Of a stretch of 64,000 nt of DNA, positions 8,948 through 17,938 are shown piece by piece. Position 1 is the first letter of the stretch, and each line of letters begins with the position of its first letter. The notes under the pieces were generated by a model. That model made no database searches and was not told the origin of the DNA. It saw only the letters and a list, made by a program, of their open reading frames with translations. Location: contig NZ_JBHZGL010000009.1 of assembly GCF_051900415.1 (NCBI RefSeq), forward strand, positions 62,001 to 126,000. Direction: 5' to 3'. The translations under genes were made by a program, and so were the position numbers. Source of the DNA: Frateuria_A sp051900415. GTDB taxonomy: Bacteria; Pseudomonadota; Gammaproteobacteria; Xanthomonadales; Rhodanobacteraceae.

Positions 8948-8976
8948 AAACGCAAAGCGGCGCGTCGCCGCGCCGC
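8948..8976 (-). terminator. hairpin with T-rich tail between rpmF and fabH
   Basis: On the minus strand an 8-bp perfect GC stem (GCGGCGCG/CGCGCCGC, loop GCGA) is followed by TTTGCGTTT. It may be a weak intrinsic terminator or an attenuator between the ribosomal protein gene and the fab genes. The interrupted T-run makes the call uncertain. Confidence 0.5.
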
Positions 8977-9000
8977 CCAGGTTGCGTCCGATGGAAGCCC

Positions 9001-9192
9001 TTACTCGGCGTCGACGGCCGCGGCGGTGTCGATCACCTTCTTGCCGCGGTAGTAGCCATCCTTGGTGACGTGGTGGCGCAGGTGCACCTCGCCGCTGGTC
9101 GGGTCGGTCGCCAGCTGCACGGTCTTGAGCTTGTCGTGCGAACGACGCATGCCGCGGGTGGACGGGGTCTTGCGGCTCTTGGCAACGGCCAT
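9001..9192 (-). CDS. rpmF: 50S ribosomal protein L32
   Basis: Small basic protein of the large ribosomal subunit, 63 residues, beginning MAVAKSRKTPSTRGMRRSH, typical of L32. It lies 16 bases downstream of the DUF177 gene, as in most bacteria, and heads the fatty-acid synthesis cluster. No CxxC zinc pair is present, which is normal for gammaproteobacterial L32. Confidence 0.96.
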   Translation of the reverse strand: MAVAKSRKTPSTRGMRRSHDKLKTVQLATDPTSGEVHLRHHVTKDGYYRGKKVIDTAAAVDAE

Positions 9193-9208
9193 GGGTGTAT
9201 CTCCGGCT

Positions 9209-9727
9209 TCAATCGGTTTTCTTGAGTTCGCGCAAAACCGCGAACGGGTTGTCGTTGGGCTCCGACACGGATTCCTCCGGGCCGGGGCCAGTCACCTCGG
9301 GTGGCAGGCTGCTGTCCGGATTGACCGGCACCAGCGGCACTGCCAAAAGCAATTCGTCCTCGATCACGGCGGCCAGGTCCAGCTTGCCGTCGTCCTCGAC
9401 CAGCAACGGTTCGCAGCCCGGCGGCAGGGCCGCCTCCTCGCGCTCGTTGCGGATCAGGCCGAGCCGGCTGTCTACCGTCAGGGGCAGCACGAACGGCTCC
9501 AGCGTGCGCTGACAGGTCAGCGTCAGCGGCGCCTCGACGTGCACCTGAAGGTAGGCCGTGCCGAAATCGTCCCGACCGAAGTCCAGTGTGTACTGCGCCG
9601 CCCCTTCGTTGCCGGCCAGCATCCCGCACAGGCGGGACATGGCGGCCACGGGAAGCGCTCCGGCGAACGAACGCCGCGCCGAGACCATGCGCCAAGCGTC
9701 CACGGACTCTGGCAGTGTCACGGACAT
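9209..9727 (-). CDS. yceD: DUF177 family protein (YceD)
   Basis: Conserved bacterial protein of 172 residues, homologous to YceD of E. coli and linked in plants and bacteria to 23S rRNA accumulation or processing; its exact reaction is not established. The N-terminal block LPESVDAWRMVSARRSFAG lines up with the start of the E. coli protein, and the core LTCQRTLEPFVLPL holds the family's conserved cysteine. It is the first gene of the rpmF-fab unit. A sigma-70 promoter ends only 9 bases before its ATG, so the transcript is predicted to have almost no leader. Confidence 0.85.
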   Translation of the reverse strand: MSVTLPESVDAWRMVSARRSFAGALPVAAMSRLCGMLAGNEGAAQYTLDFGRDDFGTAYLQVHVEAPLTLTCQRTLEPFVLPLTVDSRLGLIRNEREEAALPPGCEPLLVEDDGKLDLAAVIEDELLLAVPLVPVNPDSSLPPEVTGPGPEESVSEPNDNPFAVLRELKKTD

Positions 9728-9736
9728 AATCGCGAA

Positions 9737-9765
9737 ATCTTAGGGTCGACGGGGGTTCAAGTCAA
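9737..9765 (-). promoter_or_regulatory. sigma-70 promoter for yceD-rpmF-fab
   Basis: TTGACT, a 17-base spacer and TAAGAT on the minus strand form a near-consensus promoter. The -10 box ends 9 bases before the yceD ATG, which predicts a leader of only about 3 bases. Confidence 0.75.
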
Positions 9766-9833
9766 CCGCGCCACTCCGGGGCTTTGCCTCCCGAAGGGAC
9801 TGCGGCAGACTGCCCTTCCGATCGTAACCGGTT

Positions 9834-10298
9834 GTGCTCGTGCCCGCTTCCCTCGCCTTTGGCCTCGCCGCGATGTGCCTGCTGCTGGTGGGTGCTGGCG
9901 CACTCGTGCTGGCCGGACGGCGGCGTCGGTTGGAGCGGCGCCGCCACAGCATGCACCGGCTGCTGGAACTGGCCGACCAGCTGGAAGCGGATCTGAAGAC
10001 CTGTCGCAAGGGCCTCAAGCAGGCCCATGCGGTGATGTCATTCAACCCCGACCAGCCGGCCGCCGGCGAGCAGGAGGCCAAACAGGCGATCGACGCCGGC
10101 CTGCGCTCGCTGCTGCAGCAGCGACTATGGATCCGCGACTGCGCTCCCGATGCGAGCCAGCAGGGCCTGGATGAGGCGGCCGCCGACATGAGCCAGACCC
10201 GCGCGCGCCTGCGCCCGCTGGTAAAGGCGCTGGAGCGGGCGCACCACGAACTGGACGACGCCATGCGCGAACACATCCGGCGCGAATCGGACGTATGA
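9834..10298 (+). CDS. small membrane-anchored coiled-coil protein, unknown function
   Basis: I do not recognise this 154-residue protein. It has one hydrophobic segment at about residues 5-27 (LAFGLAAMCLLLVGAGALVLA), then an arginine-rich stretch (GRRRRLERRRH) and a long charged helical part likely to form coiled coils. Topology would put the helical part in the cytoplasm. The start is GTG; another GTG two codons later is possible. It overlaps the maf gene as ATGA, so the two are co-translated, which suggests a shared role or only shared expression. Confidence 0.7.
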   Translation: MLVPASLAFGLAAMCLLLVGAGALVLAGRRRRLERRRHSMHRLLELADQLEADLKTCRKGLKQAHAVMSFNPDQPAAGEQEAKQAIDAGLRSLLQQRLWIRDCAPDASQQGLDEAAADMSQTRARLRPLVKALERAHHELDDAMREHIRRESDV

Positions 10299-10873
10299 CG
10301 CGACTGGTGCTCGGTTCCACCTCGCGCTACCGCGCCGAACTGCTGCGCCGGCTGGTACCGCAGTTCGAGCAGCGTCCACCGGGTACCGATGAAACCCTGG
10401 CGCCCTGCGAAACCCCGGCCGACGGAGCCCTGCGGCTGGCGATCGCCAAGGCCGAGGGGGCCGCGCGCGGACTCGGTCAGGCGCTGGTGATCGGTTCCGA
10501 CCAGATCGCCGAGCTCGACGGCTGTGCGCTGGGCAAGCCCGGCAGCATCGAGGGTGCGCGAGCCCAACTGGGCGATTGCGCGGGCCGCGAAGTGCGTTTC
10601 CATACCGGACTCTGCCTCCTCGATACCCGCGGCGGACGCCGCCACACGCACTTGGATACCACCCGCGTGCGGTTCCGGCCGCTCACGTCGGAAGAGATCG
10701 CGCGTTACGTGGAACGCGAGATGCCGCTGGATTGCGCCGGCAGCTTCAAGTGCGAAGGCCTGGGGATTTCGCTGTTCGAGCGCATCGACAACAGCGACCC
10801 GACCGCGCTGGTGGGTTTGCCGCTGATCGCCCTGGCGCGGCTGCTGCGCGAGGCGGGCTTCGCCATTCCGTAA
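10295..10873 (+). CDS. Maf-family nucleotide pyrophosphatase (YceF-like)
   Basis: Maf proteins hydrolyse modified or canonical nucleoside triphosphates; the YceF subgroup acts on 7-methyl-GTP. The 192-residue protein begins MTRLVLGSTSRYRAELL, with the family motif GSTSxxRxxLL, IGSDQIAELDG for the metal/catalytic site (QIA rather than the QVA of many YceF proteins) and a C-terminal ALVGLPL block. In E. coli yceF lies beside yceD-rpmF-plsX, and here it is also next to yceD-rpmF but divergent, which supports the YceF assignment. Confidence 0.88.
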   Translation: MTRLVLGSTSRYRAELLRRLVPQFEQRPPGTDETLAPCETPADGALRLAIAKAEGAARGLGQALVIGSDQIAELDGCALGKPGSIEGARAQLGDCAGREVRFHTGLCLLDTRGGRRHTHLDTTRVRFRPLTSEEIARYVEREMPLDCAGSFKCEGLGISLFERIDNSDPTALVGLPLIALARLLREAGFAIP

Positions 10874-10874
10874 A

Positions 10875-10943
10875 CCGTAGGGCGGGCTTCAGCCCACCAT
10901 GCGCATCGGCGGGACGGGTGGCGGGCTGAAGCCCACCCTACGG
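10875..10943. repeat. hairpin repeat, GGGCTTCAGCCC family, copy 1
   Basis: Inverted arms of about 24 bases (ACCGTAGGGCGGGCTTCAGC and its imperfect complement ending CCCACCCTACGGT) surround a short loop. Each arm holds the inner palindrome GGGCTTCAGCCC. It fills the gap between the convergent maf and glycosyltransferase genes and could serve as a two-way terminator. A diverged copy lies at 37740-37803. Confidence 0.8.
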
Positions 10944-12555
10944 TCACGGCAAGGCTTGCGCGTTGCGCCAGAACAGGCATTGCGTGGGATCGGCCAATGG
11001 CGTGGAGGCTTCCGCCGGCACGCGTCCGCGGTAGTACGCAAAGCTTTTGCGCCCGTCGAACAGCACCCGCCGCGTGACCAGCCGTGGCGCCGCGATGCTT
11101 CCGCAGATGGCGCCGAGCCGCTCCAGCCTCTCGCGCTCGCGCATCACCTCGCTCACCACCAGCAGCATCGGCGCACCCGCATGCGCGGCATGCAACCCGG
11201 CTTCGTCGCGCCTCCAGATCGCCAACTGCGGCGCACGGCCGTGCTTGACGTTGAGCGTGCTGTCCAGCGAGTACACCGGGCGGTTGCCGAGCTGGAACTC
11301 GAGCTCCGCGGCGAGCATGAAATTGTCGGCGACCAGCACGGCATCCTTTCGCTCCAGCAGCGTGCGCGCCTGCGCCGCGCTTTCGCGCCAGCCGACGAAG
11401 TTGGTCGGAAAGGCCTTGCTCGAAGCCAGCACGTCGACGCCCTGCGGGCTCGCCGCCAGCGCCAGGTATCCGAGCCCCAGCAGCGCCCCGAGCCCGCCCA
11501 GCACACCACCGGCCACTGCGGTCGTGCGCCAGCCCCTGCTCGCCCCGCGGCATAGCGCAGGCAACGCGGCCAACAGCGGCAGGTAACCCGGCAGCGGCCA
11601 ATGCGCGCGAAAACGCAGGTCATCGGCGAACAGGCCAAACACGAAATACGGGACGAGAAAACCGAGTGACGTCCAGGCGAGCAGGTCCCACGGCGCACCC
11701 TGGCCGCGCCGTCGCCAGCACTGCCACAGCGCCCATAGCAGCGCGACATAGAGCACCGGCGTGCAGGCGATCGCCTGTTCCAGCGGTTGCACCAGCGCAT
11801 CGGCATGGAAGCTCCACGGGTTCCGCTCGACCAGCTGGAACGCCAGCCCGGCGCCGTGCTGGCGCCAGTTCGACACGATCAACGGCACCAGTCCCAGCGC
11901 CGCCACGGCAAGCGCCAGCCACAGGCCCGGCCTGCGCCACTGCGCGCGACCGCGAGGCGTGAAGACCAGCAGCAACAGCCCGGCGAGCATCGCCATCGCG
12001 GCGCGATAGTGGGTCAGCCACGCCACCGCCAGCGCGATGCCCAGCAGCAGCCAGTCGCGCAGGCGGTCCTCGTCCATCGCGCGCAACAGCGCATACAGCG
12101 CGACCGTGATCGCCAGGGTCAGCGGCACGTCGGGCATGGCCATTACCCCAAAAGTGCCTGCCAGCGGCAGCGCAAGACACAGCAGGCCTGCCTGCCAGCC
12201 GATACGCGCATCGAAGGCACGCCGCCCGAACGCCACGATCATCCATGGCAGCGCGCTGCCCAGCAGCAGGAACGGCCAACGCATGCCGATCAGTCCGTGC
12301 CCGGCGACGCGTTCGCCCAGCCAGATCAGCCACGCGGTCAGCGGCGGCAGGTCGCTATAGCCCCAGGCCGGGTGCCGGCTCTCCAGCCAGTAGAACGCCT
12401 CGTCGCCAAACGGCGACATCGTGGCCGCCACGATGCACTTGAGAACCAGCAAGCCGACGAACGCGATGAGGAATGCGCCTCGCCAGCGCGCGAGACCGGC
12501 CGCTACACTCGACCGACCCTCCCCGCGTTCCGCCCGTGCTGACTGCCAGGAACCC

Positions 12556-12557
<2 letters not shown>
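10944..12557 (-). CDS. membrane glycosyltransferase, GT39/ArnT-like
   Basis: Integral-membrane glycosyltransferase of the family that moves sugars from polyprenyl-phosphate carriers (ArnT, protein mannosyltransferases). The 537-residue protein has a first membrane helix at about 26-45, then the loop motif GDEAFYW with the acidic residues typical of the active site, then a run of helices, then a soluble C-terminal part. Substrate and acceptor cannot be told from sequence; lipid A or another surface glycan is plausible. The start shares the CATG with the divergent moxR gene. A longer N-terminal extension through moxR is not credible. Confidence 0.8.
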
Positions 12558-13497
<940 letters not shown>

Positions 13498-13499
13498 CC

Positions 13500-14453
13500 A
13501 TGCGCGACGCGCTGCGCCGCTTGCAGCAGCTGGCCGAGCGGCGGCTGCCCGCACTGACCCGCTTCCGCCGCCCGGAGCCGATGCCGATCGAGCTGAACCG
13601 GCGGCGCATCTACATCGTGCCGACCGGCTTCGGCATCGGTTTCACGGTGTTGCTGCTGGTCATGCTGGTCGGCTCGCTGAACTATTCCAACAACGCCGCC
13701 CTGCTGCTCACCTGCCTGCTGGGTGCGGCCGGCGCGGCGAGCATGCTGATCGCGTTCCGTGCGCTCGACGGTCTGGCCCTGGCCAGCGTTCGCGCGGGCC
13801 AGGCGGTCGCCGGCCAGCCGCTGGCACTGACGCTCGAATTCGAATCGACGCGGCCACGCAGCGCGATCCGCCTCGATCTCGGCGACGCCTGCCAGGCGTT
13901 CGCCATCGACGCTTCCGGTAAAGCCGATGTCACCCTGCCGCTGGCCACCCGCCAACGCGGCTGGCATCCCCTACCGCGCGTGCGGGTGTGGACGACGTGG
14001 CCACTGGGACTGTTCCGCGCCTGGAGCTGGATGCACCCGGAGCAGTCCGTGCTGGTCTGGCCGCGCCCGGAAAGCGGCGGCCCGCCGCCGCGGCTGCCCG
14101 CCGACGAAGGCCTGCGTCCTCGCCTGCACCACGGCGAGGACCTGGCCGCCCTGCGCGACTACCGCAGTGGCGATCCGCGCAAGCACATCGCCTGGAAGGC
14201 CAGCGCACGGCTGGGCCAGTTGCTCAGCAAGGACTTCGAGCAACCCGAGTCGCGTCCCGAATGGCGCCTGGACTGGCGCGAGCTGGAAGGCATGGACAAC
14301 GAGGCACGCATCGCCCGCCTTGCCCGCTGGCTGGGCGAGGCCCATGCCCAGGGGCGGCGCCACAGCCTTTGGCTGCCGGGCCAGCCGATCGAGGCGGGAA
14401 GCGGCCCCGGCCACTACGCGCGCTGCATGAGCGCACTGGCGTCGTTGCCATGA
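13500..14453 (+). CDS. DUF58 family membrane-anchored protein
   Basis: Partner of MoxR ATPases, 317 residues. Two hydrophobic segments lie near residues 40-60 and 65-85, and the family block DYRSGDPRKHIAWKASARLG sits around residues 217-236. The family is predicted to carry a von Willebrand-like fold that the MoxR ATPase might act on; this is inference. It starts 2 bases after moxR ends and its stop overlaps the start of the next gene as ATGA. Confidence 0.9.
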   Translation: MRDALRRLQQLAERRLPALTRFRRPEPMPIELNRRRIYIVPTGFGIGFTVLLLVMLVGSLNYSNNAALLLTCLLGAAGAASMLIAFRALDGLALASVRAGQAVAGQPLALTLEFESTRPRSAIRLDLGDACQAFAIDASGKADVTLPLATRQRGWHPLPRVRVWTTWPLGLFRAWSWMHPEQSVLVWPRPESGGPPPRLPADEGLRPRLHHGEDLAALRDYRSGDPRKHIAWKASARLGQLLSKDFEQPESRPEWRLDWRELEGMDNEARIARLARWLGEAHAQGRRHSLWLPGQPIEAGSGPGHYARCMSALASLP

Positions 14454-16432
14454 GCGGCGCGAAGTCTCGCCCGAACGAAGCCACGCTGGACGGCCGCGCG
14501 TTCGACCTGCTCTGCCTGACCATGGCCTGCGTGCTCGGCGTGCACGCCTCACACCTGCCCTGGTGGCTGGTGGCCGGATTGGCGCTGGTGCTCGCACTGC
14601 GCTGGTGGCAGCGACGTCGGCACGGTGCGCGCCCGCCGCTGCTGCTCAAGCTGCCGCTGCTGGCCCTGCTGGCGGTGGCGGTCGTCTTCACCTACGGCAC
14701 CATCTTCGGGCAGCAACCCGGTTCAGCGCTGGCCGTCGGCCTGCTGGTGCTCAAACTGCTGGAGAGCGAGGCGCCCCGCGACGCCAAGGTCGGCGTGAGC
14801 TTCGCCTGCTTCGGCTTGATGGCCGCGCTGCTGTTCGACCAGGGCCTCGTGGCCACCGTCGTGGTCGCGTTGGGCCTGTTGCCCGCCCTGGCCGCCCTGC
14901 GCGCGCTGGAACCGGCACAGGCAACGACAAACCTGCCACGCGCGCTGCTGCCAGGACTGGCCCTGCTTGCGGCCGCCGTGCCGTTGGCGCTGCTCGCCTT
15001 CGCGCTGGTGCCGCGGCTGAGTTCGCCGCTGTGGGGGGCGGCCAACAGCCCCGAGGCGCGGACCGGCCTCAGCGACCGCATGTCGCCGGGCAACTTCACC
15101 GAGCTGCTGACCGACGACCGCCCTGCCATGCGGGTCAGCTTCGACGGTCCCGCACCGGCACCCGAGCTGCGCTACTTCCGCGCGTATGTCATGTGGCTGT
15201 ACGACGGGCGTACCTGGAAGCATGCCGATTTGCGCCGTGCCAACGGCCAGGCCCGGCCAGTGGAAACGCTGGAAGCGAGGACCACCAGCCGCTACGAGAT
15301 CGACCTGGAGCCGACCCACCGCACCATCCTGCCCGCGCTGGACGTGCCGCTGGAGGCACCAGCGGACGCACAACTCAGCCCGGACCGCGAGGTTTTCAGC
15401 GACAAAACCGTGCGCGAGTCGCTCCATTACGCGATGCGCTCGGCGCTGTACTACCGCCTCCAGGCCAATCTGCCTGCGGGAGCCAGGCAACTCGCCTTGC
15501 GCTTGCCGCAGGGCTTCAACCCCCGCACGCACGCCCTGGCTGGGCAGTGGCGCGCACGCTACGGCAGTGACGACCAGGCCATCGTTCGGGCCGCACTGGC
15601 GTTGTTCCACGACGGCGGCTTCCGCTACACGCTGGCGCCGGCGCCGCTGGGCCGCAACGCCGTGGACGACTTCCTGTTCGGCACGCGCGAGGGCTTCTGC
15701 GAACACTACGCCTCGTCCTTCACCGTGCTGATGCGGGCTGCGGGGATTCCCGCGCGCGTGGTCACCGGTTACCAGGGCGGCTACTGGAATCCCCTGGGCA
15801 ACTACCTGCTGGTGCGCCAGTCCGATGCACACGCATGGAGCGAGGTGTGGCTGGAGGGTAGCGGCTGGGTGCGCATCGATCCCACCGCCGCCGTACGCCC
15901 CGAACGCGTCAGCCTGGGCGCAGCGGCCGCCGCCGGCGACCAGCTCGGCTGGGCGGACACCAGCTGGCTGGCCTCGCTGCGCAACCGATGGGACGTGGTC
16001 AACCACTGGTGGGCCCAGGGCGTTATCGGTTTCGATGCGCTGCGCCAGCGCGGCCTGCTGACCCCGTTCGGCATCCGCGATACCGGCACGGCGATGCTGG
16101 GCATGCTGCTGGCGATCGGCACCGCGCTGTTCGTGGCGATCGGCACCGGCTGGGCGTTGTGGCGACGCGAACGGCCCGAACCGTTGCGCCAGGCGCTGCG
16201 CCGGCTGGAGGCCAGGCTCGCGCGCGCCGGCATCACGCGCCGTCGCAGCGAGGGGCCGCAGCATTACCTGCGCCGCGCCGCGCGGGCGCTGCCGGCGCAG
16301 CGCGGCGAGTTGGAGCAACTGATGAACCGCTACCTTGAACTGCGCTATGCGCACGACGAACCGCTGCCTGAACTGCTGCGGGAGTTCCAGCGGGCGGTAC
16401 GGGAATTCCGGCCCCGCCGCGTGGTCAAATGA
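14450..16432 (+). CDS. TgpA-like transglutaminase membrane protein (DUF3488)
   Basis: Membrane protein of 660 residues with about six N-terminal helices, a periplasmic transglutaminase-like domain, one more helix near residues 545-565 and a cytoplasmic C-terminal tail (DUF4129-like). The catalytic triad is visible: Cys417 in EGFCEHYASSF, His461 in DAHAWSEVW and Asp477 in WVRIDPTA. TgpA of Pseudomonas aeruginosa is an essential relative; its substrate is unknown. The start is the ATG that overlaps the DUF58 stop. Third gene of the moxR operon. Confidence 0.92.
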   Translation: MSGAKSRPNEATLDGRAFDLLCLTMACVLGVHASHLPWWLVAGLALVLALRWWQRRRHGARPPLLLKLPLLALLAVAVVFTYGTIFGQQPGSALAVGLLVLKLLESEAPRDAKVGVSFACFGLMAALLFDQGLVATVVVALGLLPALAALRALEPAQATTNLPRALLPGLALLAAAVPLALLAFALVPRLSSPLWGAANSPEARTGLSDRMSPGNFTELLTDDRPAMRVSFDGPAPAPELRYFRAYVMWLYDGRTWKHADLRRANGQARPVETLEARTTSRYEIDLEPTHRTILPALDVPLEAPADAQLSPDREVFSDKTVRESLHYAMRSALYYRLQANLPAGARQLALRLPQGFNPRTHALAGQWRARYGSDDQAIVRAALALFHDGGFRYTLAPAPLGRNAVDDFLFGTREGFCEHYASSFTVLMRAAGIPARVVTGYQGGYWNPLGNYLLVRQSDAHAWSEVWLEGSGWVRIDPTAAVRPERVSLGAAAAAGDQLGWADTSWLASLRNRWDVVNHWWAQGVIGFDALRQRGLLTPFGIRDTGTAMLGMLLAIGTALFVAIGTGWALWRRERPEPLRQALRRLEARLARAGITRRRSEGPQHYLRRAARALPAQRGELEQLMNRYLELRYAHDEPLPELLREFQRAVREFRPRRVVK

Positions 16433-16440
16433 CTATCCAT

Positions 16441-16460
16441 GCGGCCGCCCGGGCGGCCGC
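16441..16460. repeat. perfect 20-base GC palindrome
   Basis: Two GCGGCCGC octamers flank the central CCGG, giving a perfect self-complementary 20-mer. It lies between tgpA and the lipoprotein gene, 20 bases before the lipoprotein start, so it would form a strong hairpin just upstream of the AGGGAG ribosome site. Confidence 0.7.
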
Positions 16461-16479
16461 TGTCCCAGGGAGAACCGCC

Positions 16480-17079
16480 ATGTCCTTTCCTTACCGCCCT
16501 CTGGCCCTGGCCACCGCCTTCGGCCTGCTGACCGCCTGTGCAACGGTGCCCCAGCCGCTGCAGGGCACCTACTCCGACGTGAGCACGGCAGGCGCCCAGC
16601 AGGGCGGTGCCGGCGGCGCGAAGGTGCGCTGGGGCGGGGAAATCATCAAGACCGAGCCGGGCCCGCAGGAGACCTGCTTCTACCTGCTGTCGCGCCCGCT
16701 GGACAAGCAGGCGCGGCCGGAAACCGATACCAGCGGGGCGACCGAGGGCCGTTTCGTTGCCTGCCATGAAGGCTTCTACGACCCCGAAGTGTTCACCCGC
16801 GGCCGCGAACTAACCGTCACGGGCACGCTGCAGGGCACCGTGACCAAGAAGGTGGGCGAGTACGACTACGCCTATCCGCGCGTAGCGGCGGACGTGGTCT
16901 ACCTGTGGCCCAAGCGCCCGGTGACGGTGCGCTACCCGCCGGGTTACTACGACCCGTTCTGGGGCCCGGGTTGGGGCCCCTCGTACTGGGGTCCGTGGGG
17001 CGATCCGTTCTGGAACCGCCCGCGCGTGATCATCGTGCGCCCGCCGCCGGCGCCGGCACCGAAACCGGCGCACAAATAA
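16480..17079 (+). CDS. Slp-family outer-membrane lipoprotein
   Basis: Lipoprotein of 199 residues resembling the E. coli starvation lipoprotein Slp. The signal peptide ends in the lipobox LLTAC at residues 15-19, so Cys19 would be lipidated. The Slp core is visible as VRWGGEI, RPLDKQARPETDTSGATEGRF (part), GFYDPEVFTRGRELTVTGTL and KVGEYDYAYP. The C-terminus is a Tyr/Trp/Gly/Pro-rich tail with repeated DPFW and WGP units and then a proline-rich end. The start is supported by AGGGAG; the longer reading runs through a palindrome and is unlikely. Confidence 0.87.
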   Translation: MSFPYRPLALATAFGLLTACATVPQPLQGTYSDVSTAGAQQGGAGGAKVRWGGEIIKTEPGPQETCFYLLSRPLDKQARPETDTSGATEGRFVACHEGFYDPEVFTRGRELTVTGTLQGTVTKKVGEYDYAYPRVAADVVYLWPKRPVTVRYPPGYYDPFWGPGWGPSYWGPWGDPFWNRPRVIIVRPPPAPAPKPAHK

Positions 17080-17097
17080 GCGCGCTTCGATCGCGAA

Positions 17098-17126
17098 AAC
17101 GCCGGCCCTGGACCGGCGTTTTTGTT
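17098..17126 (+). terminator. intrinsic terminator after the slp-like gene
   Basis: An 8-bp stem AACGCCGG/CCGGCGTT with loop CCCTGGA is followed by TTTTTGTT. It ends the moxR-DUF58-tgpA-slp stretch and lies 40 bases before the convergent HIT gene ends. Confidence 0.85.
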
Positions 17127-17165
17127 GCCATCAATACAGTGCTGCGCTCCTGCAAAAAAATCCGC

Positions 17166-17510
17166 TCAGCCCGGCGGCCAGCTCAGGCGGCGGCCGGCGA
17201 GCAGGTGCACATGCAGGTGAAACACCGTCTGCCCACCATGCTCGTTGCAGTTGATCACCGTGCGGTAGCCCTGTTCGGCAAGGCCTTCCTGCCTTGCGTA
17301 CTCGGCCGCGGCGAGCTGCAGCTTGCCCAACAACTCGGCATCGCCGGGCGCGGCGTCATTGAGCGTGGGCAGCGCCTTCTTCGGGATGAACAGCACGTGC
17401 ACCGGCGCCTGCGGGTTCAGGTCGCGGAAGCCGAGCACGTCGTCGTTCTCGAAGACGATGTCCGCCGGGATCTCGCGCCGGATGATCTTGCCGAAGATGG
17501 TGTCGCCCAT
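17166..17510 (-). CDS. HIT-family (histidine triad) nucleotide hydrolase
   Basis: Small purine-nucleotide-binding hydrolase of the HinT/HIT family, 114 residues. The triad HLHVHLL is at residues 98-104, with the middle histidine (about 100) as nucleophile. The start MGDTIFGKIIRREIPA matches HinT proteins and is preceded by GAGGAG. It is the last gene of the dnaX-ybaB-recR-GNAT row, 20 bases after the acetyltransferase gene. Confidence 0.92.
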   Translation of the reverse strand: MGDTIFGKIIRREIPADIVFENDDVLGFRDLNPQAPVHVLFIPKKALPTLNDAAPGDAELLGKLQLAAAEYARQEGLAEQGYRTVINCNEHGGQTVFHLHVHLLAGRRLSWPPG

Positions 17511-17530
17511 GCCTGACTCCTCGCGTGGAT

Positions 17531-17938
17531 TCACAGGCGAAGCAGCATACCCTGCGAGTGCGGGGCGCTCAGCCGGAAACCGAACTGCTCGTACAGCTTG
17601 GTCGCCTCGCCGTCGGCCAGCAGCGTGACGATCACGCCTCCGGGCGCGCGCCGACGGGCGTCATCCATCAACGCAGCCATGATCCGACGGCCAAGGCCGC
17701 GTCGCTGCCAGTCCGGCCGCACCGCGACGTCGACCACCTGCAGGAACAGCGCCCCGTCGCCGACCATGCGGCCCATGCCTACCAGCTCCTCGCCGTCGCG
17801 CAGGCTGACCGCGCACCAGCTGGCTGGCAAGCCGGCGACCGCCGCGACCTGGTCCATCGCGCTCAGGCCGGCGGCAAGGCGCAACGCGCAGTACTCGGCC
17901 GGCGTGGGCGCCGCGTAGGCCAGGCTTGGCCCGGTCAT
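17531..17938 (-). CDS. GNAT-family N-acetyltransferase
   Basis: Acetyl-CoA-dependent transferase of 135 residues; substrate unknown. The acetyl-CoA binding motif is VDVAVRPDWQRRGLGRRIM (QRRGLG loop), and the C-terminal block LYEQFGFR is typical of GNAT domains. Its ATG overlaps the recR stop (ATGA), so it is translated together with recR. A longer in-frame reading through recR is not real. Confidence 0.88.
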   Translation of the reverse strand: MTGPSLAYAAPTPAEYCALRLAAGLSAMDQVAAVAGLPASWCAVSLRDGEELVGMGRMVGDGALFLQVVDVAVRPDWQRRGLGRRIMAALMDDARRRAPGGVIVTLLADGEATKLYEQFGFRLSAPHSQGMLLRL

